Positions 1 to 8,903 of a DNA stretch of 22,423 nt are shown in pieces; within the stretch, counting starts at the first letter, position 1, and every line of letters starts with the position of its first letter. Source of the stretch: Methanobacterium sp. (lineage in GTDB: Archaea; Methanobacteriota; Methanobacteria; Methanobacteriales; Methanobacteriaceae); the NCBI GenBank assembly GCA_003158115.1, contig PMGM01000053.1, forward strand, positions 6,731-29,153. The letters run 5' to 3'. Position numbers and translations under genes: made by a program. The notes beneath the pieces are model-generated. The model made no database searches and was not told where the DNA came from. It worked only from the letters and a program-made list of their open reading frames with translations.

Positions 1-743
1 TAAAATATGTTGGTATGGAACCAATAGTTGTTCATGGTGGAGGTCCTGAAATATCAAGATCTATGCATAAATTAGGTAAAAAACCTAAATTTATTGGCGG
101 ACTAAGAATAACAGATAAAGAAACAATGGAAATTGTTAAAATGGTTTTAGTTGGGAAGATCAATACAGATATTGTTTCCAATGTTTGCCTCCATGGTGGT
201 AAAGGTATAGGTATCTCTGGTAAAGATAATTATCTTATTAAAGCACATAAAAGAGCACCTGAAGTTATTGTTGATAATTCCACTGGTAATGAACGTACAA
301 TAGATTTGGGTTTGGTTGGTGAAATTGAAAATGTAAACCCTGAAATAATTGATATGTTAACTGAAAATGGTTATATCCCCATAGTGTCACCTATAGGGGT
401 TGATAATAAGGGAAATACCCTAAATTTGAATGCAGATACTGTTGCTGGTGATATTGCAGGTAAAGTAAATGCAGAAAAATTGATTATTTTAACAGATGTA
501 CCTGGAATTCTTGAAGATCCAAATGACCCTGAAACACTTATAAAAAAGGTCAAAATTGAGGAGATAAATGATTTAATTGATAATGGTATTGTCAGTGATG
601 GTATGATCCCAAAAATCGAAACATGTCTTAATGCAATTGAAAACGGTGTTCACTCAGCACATATCATTGATGGTAGAATTAAACACTCTGCACTTCTTGA
701 AATATTTACAAAGGATGGTATAGGTACCATGATAAGTCGTTAA
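1..743 (+). CDS. argB: Acetylglutamate kinase (5' end outside window)
   Basis: Amino acid kinase that phosphorylates N-acetylglutamate with ATP, the second step of arginine synthesis in the cytoplasm. The reading frame is open to the window edge (frame starts at base 3, reading KYVGMEP), so the ATG at 15 is an internal Met and the N-terminal lysine/P-loop-like part lies upstream. Visible family marks are [10 protein letters not shown] (acetylglutamate-binding glycine loop), [27 protein letters not shown] (nucleotide side) and DGMIPKIE near the C-terminus, where many relatives have GGMIPK. About 246 residues are visible, as expected for a protein of about 290-300 lacking its start. The stop is TAA at 741-743, and argC follows 207 bases later on the same strand, so the pair is functionally linked. 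The identification is secure. Confidence 0.96.
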   Translation, partial: KYVGMEPIVVHGGGPEISRSMHKLGKKPKFIGGLRITDKETMEIVKMVLVGKINTDIVSNVCLHGGKGIGISGKDNYLIKAHKRAPEVIVDNSTGNERTIDLGLVGEIENVNPEIIDMLTENGYIPIVSPIGVDNKGNTLNLNADTVAGDIAGKVNAEKLIILTDVPGILEDPNDPETLIKKVKIEEINDLIDNGIVSDGMIPKIETCLNAIENGVHSAHIIDGRIKHSALLEIFTKDGIGTMISR

Positions 744-744
744 A

Positions 745-766
745 TTCTATTTTTAAATATTTTTTT
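745..766 (+). terminator. U-rich terminator after argB
   Basis: Directly after the argB stop there are two T runs (five then seven T) with no stem of note, the usual form of archaeal intrinsic termination. A TATA-like TTTATATA follows at about 790-797 and could start a separate argC transcript. Both are inferred from base composition only. Confidence 0.4.
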
Positions 767-950
767 GATAATAGAACCATAATCTCTTTTTTTATATAAC
801 TGATTCATGAGAAAATAATCTAAAGATAACAATTATTTGAAATATAAATTTAATTTTAAAGCATATTTTAATTAAGTATAATTATTTATTTTATTGAATT
901 TGTGGAATTTTTTTTATAAGATGTTATACAATAAGATATATGGTGAGAAA

Positions 951-1961
951 ATGATCAAAATTGGTATAATAGGTGCAAGCGGTTACACTGGTGGGGAACT
1001 ATTAAGATTCCTTAATAATCATCCTGAAACAGAAATTGTGGCTGCCACTTCAAGAAAATATGATGGTCAGTCTATTTACAAGGTGCATCCACATTTGAGA
1101 GACTTAGAAATACAATTTGAAAATCTTAAACCCAGTGAAATTGATGCTGATCTAGTATTTACAGCAACTCCTCACGGAGCATCCATGAAAATAGTTCCGG
1201 AACTATTGGAAAATGGTATGAAAGTGGTTGATTTGAGTGGAGATTACAGATTTGATAATTTTGATACCTATGAAAAATATTATGGATATAAACAGATAAA
1301 CCCACTTAAAGCAGTCTATGGTTTACCTGAAATCAATAGAGAACTTATCAAAGAGGCAGATCTTGTTGCTAATCCCGGATGTTACCCTACTGGAGCCATA
1401 TTAGCTTGTTTACCAATTGTAGCTGATTCAATGGTTGAGAATATAGTAATTGATTCAAAATCAGGTGTAAGTGGGGCAGGTGTAACACCAACTGAAGCAT
1501 CACATTATCCCAACTGCAGTGACAGTATTTCACCCTATGCAGTTACAACCCATCGTCATGGTCCTGAAATACAAGAAAAACTTGCTAAATTTGGGAACAA
1601 TAAAGTATCATTCACACCACATCTTGTACCGGTTATACGGGGTATAATGACAACTGTACACAGTTTCATCACTGCGGATATTACTTCAGAATATGTAAGG
1701 GAAAGTTATAGTGAATTTTACGAAGGAGAACCATTTGTAACTATACTTGAAACAGGAGAGGTACCTAGGTTAAGTTCTGTAAGAGGTTCTAACCACTGCC
1801 ATATCGGATGTTTTGATATAGATGATAATGGTAGATTAGTGATAGCATCAGCTATAGATAATCTGGTTAAAGGAGCATCTGGCCAAGCTGTTCATAATAT
1901 GAACCTTATGTTTGGATTTAAAGAAACAGAATCTATTAACATGATTGGTCTACATCCCTGA
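951..1961 (+). CDS. argC: N-acetyl-gamma-glutamyl-phosphate reductase
   Basis: NADPH-dependent reductase that makes N-acetylglutamate semialdehyde from the product of ArgB, the third step of arginine synthesis. The N-terminus carries the Rossmann loop [12 protein letters not shown] (residues 8-19), the active-site Cys144 lies in ANPGCYPTG, and HRHGPEI (201-207) provides the conserved His region. The frame is open upstream to an ATG at 894, but I chose the ATG at 951 because GGTGAG at 942-947 is well spaced before it and because [14 protein letters not shown] is the normal N-terminus; the upstream 19 residues look like translated spacer. The protein is 336 residues, normal for the family. It follows argB on the same strand and probably has its own promoter in the 207-base gap. 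Confidence 0.97.
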   Translation: MIKIGIIGASGYTGGELLRFLNNHPETEIVAATSRKYDGQSIYKVHPHLRDLEIQFENLKPSEIDADLVFTATPHGASMKIVPELLENGMKVVDLSGDYRFDNFDTYEKYYGYKQINPLKAVYGLPEINRELIKEADLVANPGCYPTGAILACLPIVADSMVENIVIDSKSGVSGAGVTPTEASHYPNCSDSISPYAVTTHRHGPEIQEKLAKFGNNKVSFTPHLVPVIRGIMTTVHSFITADITSEYVRESYSEFYEGEPFVTILETGEVPRLSSVRGSNHCHIGCFDIDDNGRLVIASAIDNLVKGASGQAVHNMNLMFGFKETESINMIGLHP

Positions 1962-2297
1962 AATGTATATATTAGAATACTCATCATCCACTTTTATTAT
2001 GAATACAATATGTTCCAGTTAGATATGATATAAAAACAATTAATATTAAAAAAGTGTTTTCTAATGATTTTATAGGGTAAATTATATACTTTAAAAATTA
2101 GTATTATAATTTATGATTTAATTAAGAAAGATTAGATAAATAGAACTTTAATTTTACTCAAAAAATATATAATAATTATGCCATCTGTTTTATGAAATAT
2201 CCTTATAAGTTAGGGTGGATAAAATAATATTTGGATAAATATTTTTTAATGTAAAATTCTGACAGAATTATTGTTGTAATCTTAATGAGGTGTTTCC
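1962..2297. other. Intergenic region argC to flavodoxin, with inverted repeats near the flavodoxin start
   Basis: This AT-rich stretch of 336 bases has no credible ORF. Two perfect short inverted repeats lie close together before the flavodoxin gene: AATATTT-GGAT-AAATATT (2226-2243) and AATTCTG-A-CAGAATT (2255-2269). The first overlaps an A/T tract that could serve as TATA box and the second lies about where transcription would then start. A Shine-Dalgarno GAGGTG follows at 2287-2292. Confidence 0.5.
2255..2269. promoter_or_regulatory. 15-bp palindrome upstream of flavodoxin
   Basis: The sequence AATTCTG-A-CAGAATT is a perfect dyad lying 28 bases before the flavodoxin ATG. Its place near the expected transcription start suggests a repressor operator. 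No regulator is identifiable in the window, and a chance palindrome in AT-rich DNA is possible. Confidence 0.3.
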
Positions 2298-2792
2298 ATG
2301 AAAACTATTGTTTTATATTACTCACGCACCAGGAAAACTGCTAAAGTTGCTAAAACATTAGCAGAAGAAATTGGGGCAGATTCTATTGAAATTATAGATC
2401 TTAAGGATAGAATGGGAGCAATACGTTATCTTACATCTGCAATTGATGCTTTAAGAGAAAATAAAACCAAGATCAAACCAGAAGAGTTCGATCTTACCGG
2501 ATATGATTTGGTTTATATTGGAACGCCGACATGGGGAGGAAAACCTGCTCCAGCAATAATTACCATGATAGATATGTGTAATCTTAAAGATAAAAGTGTG
2601 ATACTCTTCTCAACCATGGGAAATAGTGGTGGCGAAAATGCTATTAATAGGATGAAAGAAAAGATTGAAGCTAGGGGTGGAAGAACAGTAAACTCTTTCA
2701 CTTTAAAAACCGGTAAAATTGAGTTGGATAATCTCGGCACAGAAACTAAACGGATCCTTGAAGAAATGGATCTAAAAAATAAGGGAATTTAA
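2298..2792 (+). CDS. Flavodoxin family protein
   Basis: Small FMN-binding electron carrier of 164 residues, presumably cytoplasmic. The N-terminus reads [17 protein letters not shown], the beta1-loop-alpha1 phosphate-binding region in which the usual T/S-x-T-G-x-T is replaced by SRTRKT. Residues 71-83 ([13 protein letters not shown]) and FSTMGNSGG (about 104-112) form the two flavin-ring loops. The start is set by GAGGTG at 2287-2292, five bases before the ATG. In methanogens such proteins commonly donate or accept electrons in oxidative-stress or anabolic redox reactions; the partner is not evident here. The next gene, secF, is only 33-39 bases downstream but unrelated in function. Confidence 0.88.
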   Translation: MKTIVLYYSRTRKTAKVAKTLAEEIGADSIEIIDLKDRMGAIRYLTSAIDALRENKTKIKPEEFDLTGYDLVYIGTPTWGGKPAPAIITMIDMCNLKDKSVILFSTMGNSGGENAINRMKEKIEARGGRTVNSFTLKTGKIELDNLGTETKRILEEMDLKNKGI

Positions 2793-2801
2793 AAAAAAAA
2801 T

Positions 2802-2809
2802 ATTTATAA
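2802..2809 (+). promoter_or_regulatory. TATA-like box directly before secF
   Basis: ATATTTAT/TTTATAA lies in the 33-39 base gap between the flavodoxin gene and secF. With the usual archaeal spacing of about 25 bases, transcription would start at about 2828-2834, on top of the secF start codons, which would make a leaderless or nearly leaderless message. Alternatively secF is co-transcribed with the flavodoxin gene and uses the GGTGAT at 2818-2823. Confidence 0.35.
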
Positions 2810-2825
2810 GCATTATGGTGATTCA

Positions 2826-3677
2826 ATGTCAATGATAGACAAAATTTTAGACTCTTACAAACCATTAATTATAATTCCTGTTATTATAACCCTACTTGCG
2901 TTGGGTATAATTCTATCAGGAGGTTTAAAAGAGGGAATAGACCTTAAAGGAGGATCCATAGCGGTCTTACAACTAACAGAACCAGTCTCCAACGATCAAT
3001 TGGTGTCAATGGTATCAAACTCTACTGGAGTACCAGCAGATTTAATAACATCTACTACAACAGGCAATAATCAGTCCACAGTTCAAATTACAGGTAGTGC
3101 AGCTGATGTTGTAGAAGTGGCGAGTGCAATTAATGGAGTTGCTACTTTACAAAGTTATAACTCGGTAGGGCCACTTCTAAGTAAACAATCGGTGACTCAG
3201 GTTTATTATGCCCTTGCATTTGCATTCTTGTTCATGTCGATTACTGTGTTTATAATCTTTAGACATATAGTGCCTTCCATAGCTGTTATACTTGCAGCAT
3301 TATGCGATATAATAATTGCAATCGGAGGTATGTCCTTATTTGGAATACCACTTTCACTTGCATCTGTTGGTGCACTTTTGATGTTGATAGGTTACAGTGT
3401 TGATACAGATATTCTTCTGACAACGCGTGTTTTAAAGAGAAGGGAAGGGACAATAATAGAAAGAGCAAAAGATGCTATGGGAACTGGTTTCACCATGGCG
3501 GCAGCAGCTATTGGATCGATGGTTGCACTTTATCTGGTTGTTTTATTCTTAATGCCAAATGCAGAAATACTTGATCAAATAGCAGCTGTTCTTATAATAG
3601 GATTGGCCGCTGATGTACTTGCAACGTGGCTCATGAACCTTGGTATACTCAGATGGTACATGGAGGGTCACAGATGA
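2826..3677 (+). CDS. secF: Protein-export membrane protein SecF
   Basis: Subunit of the SecDF complex that assists SecYEG protein export across the cytoplasmic membrane. The 283-residue protein has a first membrane segment at about 14-31, an extracytoplasmic domain starting with the D1-like motif GIDLKGG (37-43), then five further membrane segments between about 126 and 273. GYSVDTDIL (189-197) is the conserved acidic motif in a transmembrane helix. Two start codons compete: ATG at 2826 (MSMIDK) and ATG at 2832 (MIDK); GGTGAT at 2818-2823 is two bases from the first and eight from the second, so 2832 fits ribosome binding better. The stop TGA overlaps the secD ATG, so the two are translated together. 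Confidence 0.96.
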   Translation: MSMIDKILDSYKPLIIIPVIITLLALGIILSGGLKEGIDLKGGSIAVLQLTEPVSNDQLVSMVSNSTGVPADLITSTTTGNNQSTVQITGSAADVVEVASAINGVATLQSYNSVGPLLSKQSVTQVYYALAFAFLFMSITVFIIFRHIVPSIAVILAALCDIIIAIGGMSLFGIPLSLASVGALLMLIGYSVDTDILLTTRVLKRREGTIIERAKDAMGTGFTMAAAAIGSMVALYLVVLFLMPNAEILDQIAAVLIIGLAADVLATWLMNLGILRWYMEGHR

Positions 3678-4987
3678 ACTTCAAAGAATTTATTAAAGAT
3701 TATAGGGTTATCTTACTCATAGTTCTTCTTGTTGCAAGTATTGGAGCTATATCTACACTAGGAATTCAACAGGGTCTTGATCTTAAGGGAGGATCAGAGA
3801 TTCAGCTTCAGCTTGCTCAGCCTGTTGATACTGGAACCATGGATAAGGTTACTAATGTATTAGATAAGCGTTTGAACGCCTTTGGTGTATCCGATGTTCA
3901 AGTACGTGCAAGTGGAAATCAAAGTGTTATTGTTGAAATAGCAGGTGTTCAACCTCAGGACGTTGCTAAGGTGGTTGGAACGCCTGGTGTGTTCGTAGCT
4001 ACTATCGATAATCAGACAGCACTAAATGGTACTGACATTACAACTGTTAAACCATATCAAGTAACAGGAAATACTTGGGAAGTTCCATTTACAGTAACTT
4101 TGACAGGAGCACAAACTTTTGCAAAACTAGCTGATGGTAAGGCAGGAACACCAGTAAATATGTATTTAGATGGTAATCTTGTTTCATCACCACAAATCGG
4201 TGCAGATCTAGCTAATGGTGTGCCATCTACAGATGTACAAGTTAGTGGTACTGAGAATTCATCTGCACAGGCTCAAGCCCAAGCAAAAAATATTCAAGTA
4301 GTACTAGAATCTGGTGCTCTTCCGGTGTCAGTTTCAATTGTGGGAATCAATTCAGTTTCAGCAGATCTTGGAAGTCAGTTTAAAACCGGGGCTCTTATAG
4401 CAGGATTCCTGGCACTTCTAGTCATAGCCATAATAGTTTTCATAAGATACCGAACTCCTGTACTTGTAATTCCAATTATGATTACCAGCATAGCAGAGCT
4501 CATACTTATTCTTGGTGTTGCATCTGTAACACGTTGGAATATTGATCTAGCATCCATTGCAGGTATAATTGCAGCTATAGGAACCGGTGTAGATGATCAG
4601 ATTATAATAACTGATGAAGTATTGAAAAAGGGCATACAAACAAAAAGAACTATAACTGCTCTTAAATTCAAAATTAACAATGCTTTCTTCATCATATTTG
4701 CATCTGCAGCAACATTGATCGCTGCAATGTTACCATTGGCATATGTAGGATTTTCAAGAGGTGCAACTGGAATAGGTTTACTGTCAGGTTTCGCCTTCAC
4801 AACAGTTGTTGGTGTGTTAATCGGAATATTCATTACCAGACCAGTATATGCTAAATTCATTGTACTGTTACTTGGGAAAGATAAAAAAGAAGACAAAAAT
4901 GAACAGGAATCTGTTAAGGGCAGAAGACCGGGTAAACAACCTAAAAAGGGGAAGAAAGGAAAAAGTAAAAAAGGTAAAAAACAGTAA
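3674..4987 (+). CDS. secD: Protein-export membrane protein SecD
   Basis: Partner of SecF in the archaeal SecDF export complex. The start at 3674 overlaps the secF stop as ATGA and is preceded by GGAGGGT at 3662-3668; a longer in-frame ATG at 3626 lies inside secF and is unlikely. The protein has 437 residues: a first membrane segment at 11-30, D1 motif GLDLKGG (34-40), a large extracytoplasmic part to about 235, then five membrane segments to about 400, including the conserved [15 protein letters not shown] (303-317). The last 37 residues form a very basic Lys/Gly/Arg tail facing the cytoplasm, which could touch rRNA or membrane lipids (inference). It is shorter than bacterial SecD, as is usual in archaea. 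Confidence 0.97.
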   Translation: MNFKEFIKDYRVILLIVLLVASIGAISTLGIQQGLDLKGGSEIQLQLAQPVDTGTMDKVTNVLDKRLNAFGVSDVQVRASGNQSVIVEIAGVQPQDVAKVVGTPGVFVATIDNQTALNGTDITTVKPYQVTGNTWEVPFTVTLTGAQTFAKLADGKAGTPVNMYLDGNLVSSPQIGADLANGVPSTDVQVSGTENSSAQAQAQAKNIQVVLESGALPVSVSIVGINSVSADLGSQFKTGALIAGFLALLVIAIIVFIRYRTPVLVIPIMITSIAELILILGVASVTRWNIDLASIAGIIAAIGTGVDDQIIITDEVLKKGIQTKRTITALKFKINNAFFIIFASAATLIAAMLPLAYVGFSRGATGIGLLSGFAFTTVVGVLIGIFITRPVYAKFIVLLLGKDKKEDKNEQESVKGRRPGKQPKKGKKGKSKKGKKQ

Positions 4988-4998
4988 TTATTTAATTA

Positions 4999-5028
4999 CT
5001 TTTTTCTTATTTTTAAAATATTTTTTTT
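4999..5028 (+). terminator. U-rich terminator after secD
   Basis: Three successive T runs (six or seven, five and eight T) begin 12 bases after the secD stop, typical of archaeal termination without a strong hairpin. Confidence 0.45.
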
Positions 5029-5228
5029 AATGTTTATTTGATAACAGAATTTTTATAAGCTATCAAAAAGTTCAATCAGAAAGCTTATGGTACTTAATTC
5101 TATTTTAGATCAGTTAAAACTGTATTAAAATATGTTAAACTGTTTACGCATCTATTTTAATATAATACCAACCTATATTATATTGGATATTCTGTCTCGT
5201 TTATAAAAAATTTAAGAAAGTTACAAGT

Positions 5229-5807
5229 TTGCGTTTATCTAGAAATCATATTGGACTACTAATAGTTGGGTTTTTGGTACTGATTTTAATTGTTTACAAC
5301 TTTACTAGTACTCCTAATGATTATAAGATCACAACCAATAACATTTCTACAAATAATTTTGCAGGATATGGGTGAGTTTTAACTTTCCTTCTAATTGGAA
5401 TTTGTCTACAATTTACGATGGAGGTGTTATTAATTCACAGCGTATAGTTATAACGCTTTCTCCAAACATAGTAGATAATGATGCTCCTTTTTTTCAGGAT
5501 TACAATTGCACCTAATCCTCAGGGCATGTCTGATCAAGAAGCATTAAATGCTGCAGTAGATACATCTTCGGATCCAACTTGGCATCAAATCTCAAATAAA
5601 ACAATTATAATGGACAATAGTACAGCATTTTTGAATACATTCACAGTTGATGATCCCACAGACTTCACAGAAAATATGATATTAGAACAGATTAACGTCG
5701 TTAAAAAAGGAAATACATATACATTTATGTTTCTAGCACCTGTTAACGAATTTAGCAATAATCAAGCAAACTTCAACACCATAATAAACAGCTTCAAGAT
5801 ACAATAA
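5229..5807 (+). pseudogene. PsbP-like membrane-anchored protein, two frameshifts
   Basis: Reading three frames in turn gives a coherent protein of about 192 residues. Segment 1 starts at a possible TTG (5229), gives a basic N-terminus and a membrane anchor (GLLIVGFLVLILIVYNF) and stops at TGA 5373-5375 after AGYG. Segment 2, in another frame from about 5372, continues as VSFNFPSNWNLS to PFF at about 5495. Segment 3 runs as ITIAPNPQGMSDQEAL to NTIINSFKIQ and the stop at 5805-5807. The GYGVSFNFPSNW opening and INSFKIQ ending resemble PsbP-like domain proteins found in methanogens, which sit outside the membrane; their role is unknown. One base is missing near a GGG and one is extra near a run of seven T, so the changes compensate. 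A true pseudogene, a sequencing error and a weak or lost start are all possible. The 241 bases upstream hold only a TATA-like TTTATAAG at about 5051. Confidence 0.7.
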
Positions 5808-5999
5808 AAACTATTTTATTATTATTAACTCGTATAGGTTAGTATAATACATTTTTTGGTTGTTTTAGAATATTAATTGAAATTTATTTTAGTGATTGAA
5901 GATATTAAACAAATTAGAATAATCAATGATCTATAAAAAAAACTATTTATATTAACTTATTTAAGGATTTAAATCATTTTAAGAGTTATTAATCAAAAT

Positions 6000-6019
6000 A
6001 AATATCAAATATGATATTT
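6000..6019. promoter_or_regulatory. Palindrome 1, upstream of the pyrI TATA box
   Basis: AAATATCA-AATA-TGATATTT is a perfect inverted repeat with 8-base arms. Its half-site, AATATCA, is the same as that of palindrome 2 on the other side of the TATA box, which suggests one dimeric regulator binding both. Confidence 0.45.
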
Positions 6020-6038
6020 TTATACAGTTAGGTAAGTG

Positions 6039-6046
6039 TTTATATT
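6039..6046 (+). promoter_or_regulatory. pyrI: Probable TATA box of pyrI
   Basis: TTTATATT lies 72 bases before the pyrI ATG. The usual archaeal spacing would put the transcription start at about 6066-6070, giving a leader of about 50 bases and placing palindrome 2 across the start site. Confidence 0.45.
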
Positions 6047-6055
6047 TAATAAGAT

Positions 6056-6076
6056 GAATATCACTAATTGATATTC
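6056..6076. promoter_or_regulatory. Palindrome 2, over the predicted pyrI transcription start
   Basis: GAATATCA-CTAAT-TGATATTC is a perfect inverted repeat with 8-base arms, sharing ATATCA/TGATAT half-sites with palindrome 1. Lying on the expected start site, it would block transcription if bound. Confidence 0.5.
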
Positions 6077-6117
6077 TTTACAGATATATATCAAAAATTA
6101 AATGAAAGGGAAATTTT

Positions 6118-6591
6118 ATGAAAACACCTAGGGAACTTAAGGTTAAACCAATTAGAAATGGTACAGTAATAGATCATATAACTGCTAATAAAGCACTGCA
6201 TGTCCTTAAAATATTGGGACTGCCCAGTAAAGAAGCAGCAGTAACAATTGCAATGAATGTGAAATCTGCACATATTGGTGCTAAGGACATTGTAAAAATA
6301 GAAGGAAGGGAACTTCAATCAAGGGAAGTGGATAAAATAGCCCTCATTGCACCAAACGCAACCATAAATATTGTTCGTGAATATGAAATAGTTGGAAAGG
6401 GCAAGGTCAAATTATTAAATAATGTAAATGGACTTCTTATCTGTCCAAATCCCAATTGTATAACCAATACAAACGAACCAGTCATATCAAAATTCCATGT
6501 AATTGATACAGAACCTTTAATGCTTAGATGTTACTACTGCGAACGTATTATGAATAACAAGGATATGGAAACACAGTTCAAGCAAAACTAA
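6118..6591 (+). CDS. pyrI: Aspartate carbamoyltransferase regulatory subunit
   Basis: Regulatory chain of aspartate transcarbamoylase, the committed step of pyrimidine synthesis; it binds nucleotides and links the catalytic PyrB trimers. The 157-residue protein has the N-terminal allosteric domain (residues 1-100) and a C-terminal zinc domain with Cys109, Cys114, Cys138 and Cys141 (C-x4-C...C-x2-C), all four present. GAAAGGG at 6104-6110 precedes the ATG by seven bases. PyrB is not in the window, so the gene appears to be transcribed alone, and the paired palindromes in front of it suggest its own repressor control. Length and sequence are normal for the family. Confidence 0.97.
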   Translation: MKTPRELKVKPIRNGTVIDHITANKALHVLKILGLPSKEAAVTIAMNVKSAHIGAKDIVKIEGRELQSREVDKIALIAPNATINIVREYEIVGKGKVKLLNNVNGLLICPNPNCITNTNEPVISKFHVIDTEPLMLRCYYCERIMNNKDMETQFKQN

Positions 6592-6662
6592 ATTCTATTT
6601 TTAGTTATTATTTATTTTCAATTTAAACATTTTATAATATAAAAAAAATAGGTTTAAAGAAA

Positions 6663-7070
6663 ATGTTTAGGCAAGTATTTGATATAAAAACAGATAAAAG
6701 AATTGAAATCAAGGATATAACTCATGAAATACAGTTAATAGTTAAACAAAGTCATTATAATAATGGAATTGTTAATGTCTACAGTAGACATTCGACTTCT
6801 GGAATTGTTATAAATGAAAATGAAGCAGGACTTATAAAAGACTTTAAAGCCGCATTAGAAGGTTTGATTCCTGTTGAAGGGAATTATAATCATAATTGTA
6901 TTGACAATAATGCAGATTCCCATATAAGATCCTTTTTTATAGGTAGCAGTGAAACAGTTCCATTGTACAAAGGAAAATTGGACCTTGGAACATGGCAGAG
7001 CATATTCTTTGTTGAAGTTGATGGTCCTCGAAATAGGAAAATAACTGTAACTATTATTGGATACGAATAA
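6663..7070 (+). CDS. YjbQ / UPF0047 family protein
   Basis: 135-residue protein of the widespread YjbQ family, some members of which show weak thiamine phosphate synthase activity; the physiological role is unsettled. Family marks are YSRHSTSGIVINENE (about 41-55), the NADSHIRS stretch (about 83-90) with its conserved His, and GTWQSIFFVEVDGPR near the C-terminus; the conserved His residues form a metal-binding pocket in known structures. The gene starts 71 bases after pyrI, behind a TATA-like TTTATAATATA at about 6631-6641, and no clear Shine-Dalgarno is seen. It converges on pheT with only 32 bases between the stops. Confidence 0.93.
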   Translation: MFRQVFDIKTDKRIEIKDITHEIQLIVKQSHYNNGIVNVYSRHSTSGIVINENEAGLIKDFKAALEGLIPVEGNYNHNCIDNNADSHIRSFFIGSSETVPLYKGKLDLGTWQSIFFVEVDGPRNRKITVTIIGYE

Positions 7071-7102
7071 AATATCAAATAAAAAAAAGATTATATCTAT
7101 TT
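7071..7102. terminator. Short shared terminator between yjbQ and pheT
   Basis: A run of eight A (7081-7088, poly-U on the minus strand for pheT) and a CTATTTTTAG tract (poly-U on the plus strand) lie in the 32-base gap between two converging genes, so each side probably ends the opposite transcript. Confidence 0.35.
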
Positions 7103-8785
7103 TTAGTCATTAAATTCTATTTCAAATGCAATTATTGGATATTCGAGTTCAAAGTTGGTTATGACTTCAGGGTCAATTTCTCCAAAAAATCCTTTAACAA
7201 AACCCTTATTATTGTCCTCATTACCCTCGATATCTCCATAGATTCCTTTAAAAGCTGCACATCTACCTTTTATAAATGAGGGATGGTTTGATGGTTCAAG
7301 TTTCATTTTAAGTCCTAAATTAGATACAAATGAATCTGTGATAGATTTTATTTCTGTGAAGTTTGCATTTGAATGTGTTACAGTACAAGCAATTTTTTTC
7401 AGTATAACGGTACCTGTTTCAGTATTAGAGTCAATATATGCAACGTCTCCAACTTCAAATATTTTCTGGGGAAGTTCTTCGTGCTTATTATCCTCTAAAA
7501 ATTCCATCAAACCGTTTAAAAGACTTTTTCTAATCATGGTTCGATCCTGAGAGATTGGCTGGGCAACCATGACATGATCATCCTCATCTAATCGCATGTT
7601 AACATAGTGTTGTTTTTCATTAGTTAGCATAAGACTCATTACCTCATAAAATCCCATACCTATCATAATTTCTCTTATCCTGTTTTCAAATGTCTTTGAA
7701 ATATCAGGGTAGGCAACTGTTGCAATTTCGGGAAGTTCTGCTTTTATCTTACGGATACAGTATCCTATAGCTATGTTCTCAATAATATCAACTTCATGGA
7801 GAATATCAATACGATATGCGGGTATTAAAACAGCAATTTTATCATTAGATTCTTTCTCTGCACCTAATCTCACACGATGGAGCATATCAACAACATCATC
7901 AGCTGAAAGTTCAATACCTAATATTTTCCTAGCATTTACAATGTTTACACACATCTTTTTAGGAGTTAGATCTGGGATTTCAACTGTTCTGTCATTGTAG
8001 ATCACATCCATTGATTTGATACTGCCTCCAGTTTCAGCAAATGAACATGCTATGATATTAAGTGCAAAATTTACTGCCCGTTCATCTGTTCCAGTAACAT
8101 CGATTAAAACATTAACAGTATTTTCAGTTAATTTTGTTAGTTCACCATTTATTATAGGTGGCATTGACAGAACATTATCTTCTGAATCTGTTATTAATGG
8201 ATATTTATCAAATTTATCAAGAAGATGGGCATATTTCTTTCCTTTCTTGTGATCCTCTAAAATTTCTTGGAGGGTCATTTTATGAGATGTTTCTAGTGCA
8301 ACAAACGAATATTCATCTGGTTTTACAGCTTTGTATGTGAATGGTGGTTTTAAAACATCTAGGTTATGTATTCCTATCGCTACTTTCTTTCTGTCACGAC
8401 CTAAAACCCAGTGCAGATTTTCTTGAAATTCCATAAGTCCTTTTAATCTGTTTTCATCTAGTGAGATGCCCTCAATTATACAGCATACTGTGTATGGTCT
8501 TAATTCTCTGAGTTCAGGGTCTACTGTCATACTAATTCCAGATTTAGATACAGTATAATCAGGTAATCCTTCTTCCATTTTGAGAAATCCTTTAACAGTC
8601 CTAGTAATTCCTTCTACACTGTAATGATCTGGTCTGTTAGGGAAAAACTCTACTTTGACCAGTTCATCATCATAATGTTCTATATCACTTCCGATCATTG
8701 GAAGCATATCTATAAGTTGATCTTTGGTAATTTTTCTTCCTAAAACCTGGTTAAAATATTCATAGCTAAAGTTTATAACTGGCAT
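7103..8785 (-). CDS. pheT: Phenylalanyl-tRNA synthetase beta subunit, archaeal type
   Basis: Beta chain of the alpha2-beta2 enzyme that charges tRNA-Phe. The 560-residue protein is the short archaeal/eukaryotic form: it begins with [11 protein letters not shown] and lacks the N-terminal tRNA-binding fold and C-terminal anticodon-binding extension of bacterial Phe[18 protein letters not shown] marks the B1 region, followed by the B3/B4 domain, the B5 domain ([19 protein letters not shown]), and a catalytic-like core ([10 protein letters not shown]) reaching EFND at the end. An upstream in-frame TTG at 8806 would add seven residues; the ATG at 8785 is preferred because MPVINF is the expected N-terminus. 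pheS is not in the window. Confidence 0.96.
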   Translation of the reverse strand: MPVINFSYEYFNQVLGRKITKDQLIDMLPMIGSDIEHYDDELVKVEFFPNRPDHYSVEGITRTVKGFLKMEEGLPDYTVSKSGISMTVDPELRELRPYTVCCIIEGISLDENRLKGLMEFQENLHWVLGRDRKKVAIGIHNLDVLKPPFTYKAVKPDEYSFVALETSHKMTLQEILEDHKKGKKYAHLLDKFDKYPLITDSEDNVLSMPPIINGELTKLTENTVNVLIDVTGTDERAVNFALNIIACSFAETGGSIKSMDVIYNDRTVEIPDLTPKKMCVNIVNARKILGIELSADDVVDMLHRVRLGAEKESNDKIAVLIPAYRIDILHEVDIIENIAIGYCIRKIKAELPEIATVAYPDISKTFENRIREIMIGMGFYEVMSLMLTNEKQHYVNMRLDEDDHVMVAQPISQDRTMIRKSLLNGLMEFLEDNKHEELPQKIFEVGDVAYIDSNTETGTVILKKIACTVTHSNANFTEIKSITDSFVSNLGLKMKLEPSNHPSFIKGRCAAFKGIYGDIEGNEDNNKGFVKGFFGEIDPEVITNFELEYPIIAFEIEFND

Positions 8786-8903
8786 AATATTCTCGTCCCT
8801 GAACAAATAAGTAACTATATTAATCTTATGTTAAATCCTAATTAAAATTCTTATTACAGTCTTTTTATCCTAAGTTCTTGCATTATTTATTCCTTTGAAT
8901 AAT

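Larger units (their letters stand above)
5808..6117. other. Intergenic region carrying the pyrI control sites
   Basis: These 310 AT-rich bases contain no credible ORF. The distal two thirds show nothing specific; the proximal part (6000-6117) holds the pyrI promoter and two matching palindromes described separately, plus a self-complementary GATATATATC at 6083-6092. Confidence 0.6.

Noticed and set aside
894..950. Longer argC start at 894
   Set aside because: The 19 extra residues are unlike the family N-terminus, and the Shine-Dalgarno fits 951.
3626..3673. Longer secD start at 3626
   Set aside because: It would lie deep in secF; the ATGA overlap with GGAGGGT upstream supports 3674.
8786..8806. 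TTG start of pheT adding seven residues
   Set aside because: MPVINF is the expected archaeal N-terminus, so the ATG at 8785 is preferred.
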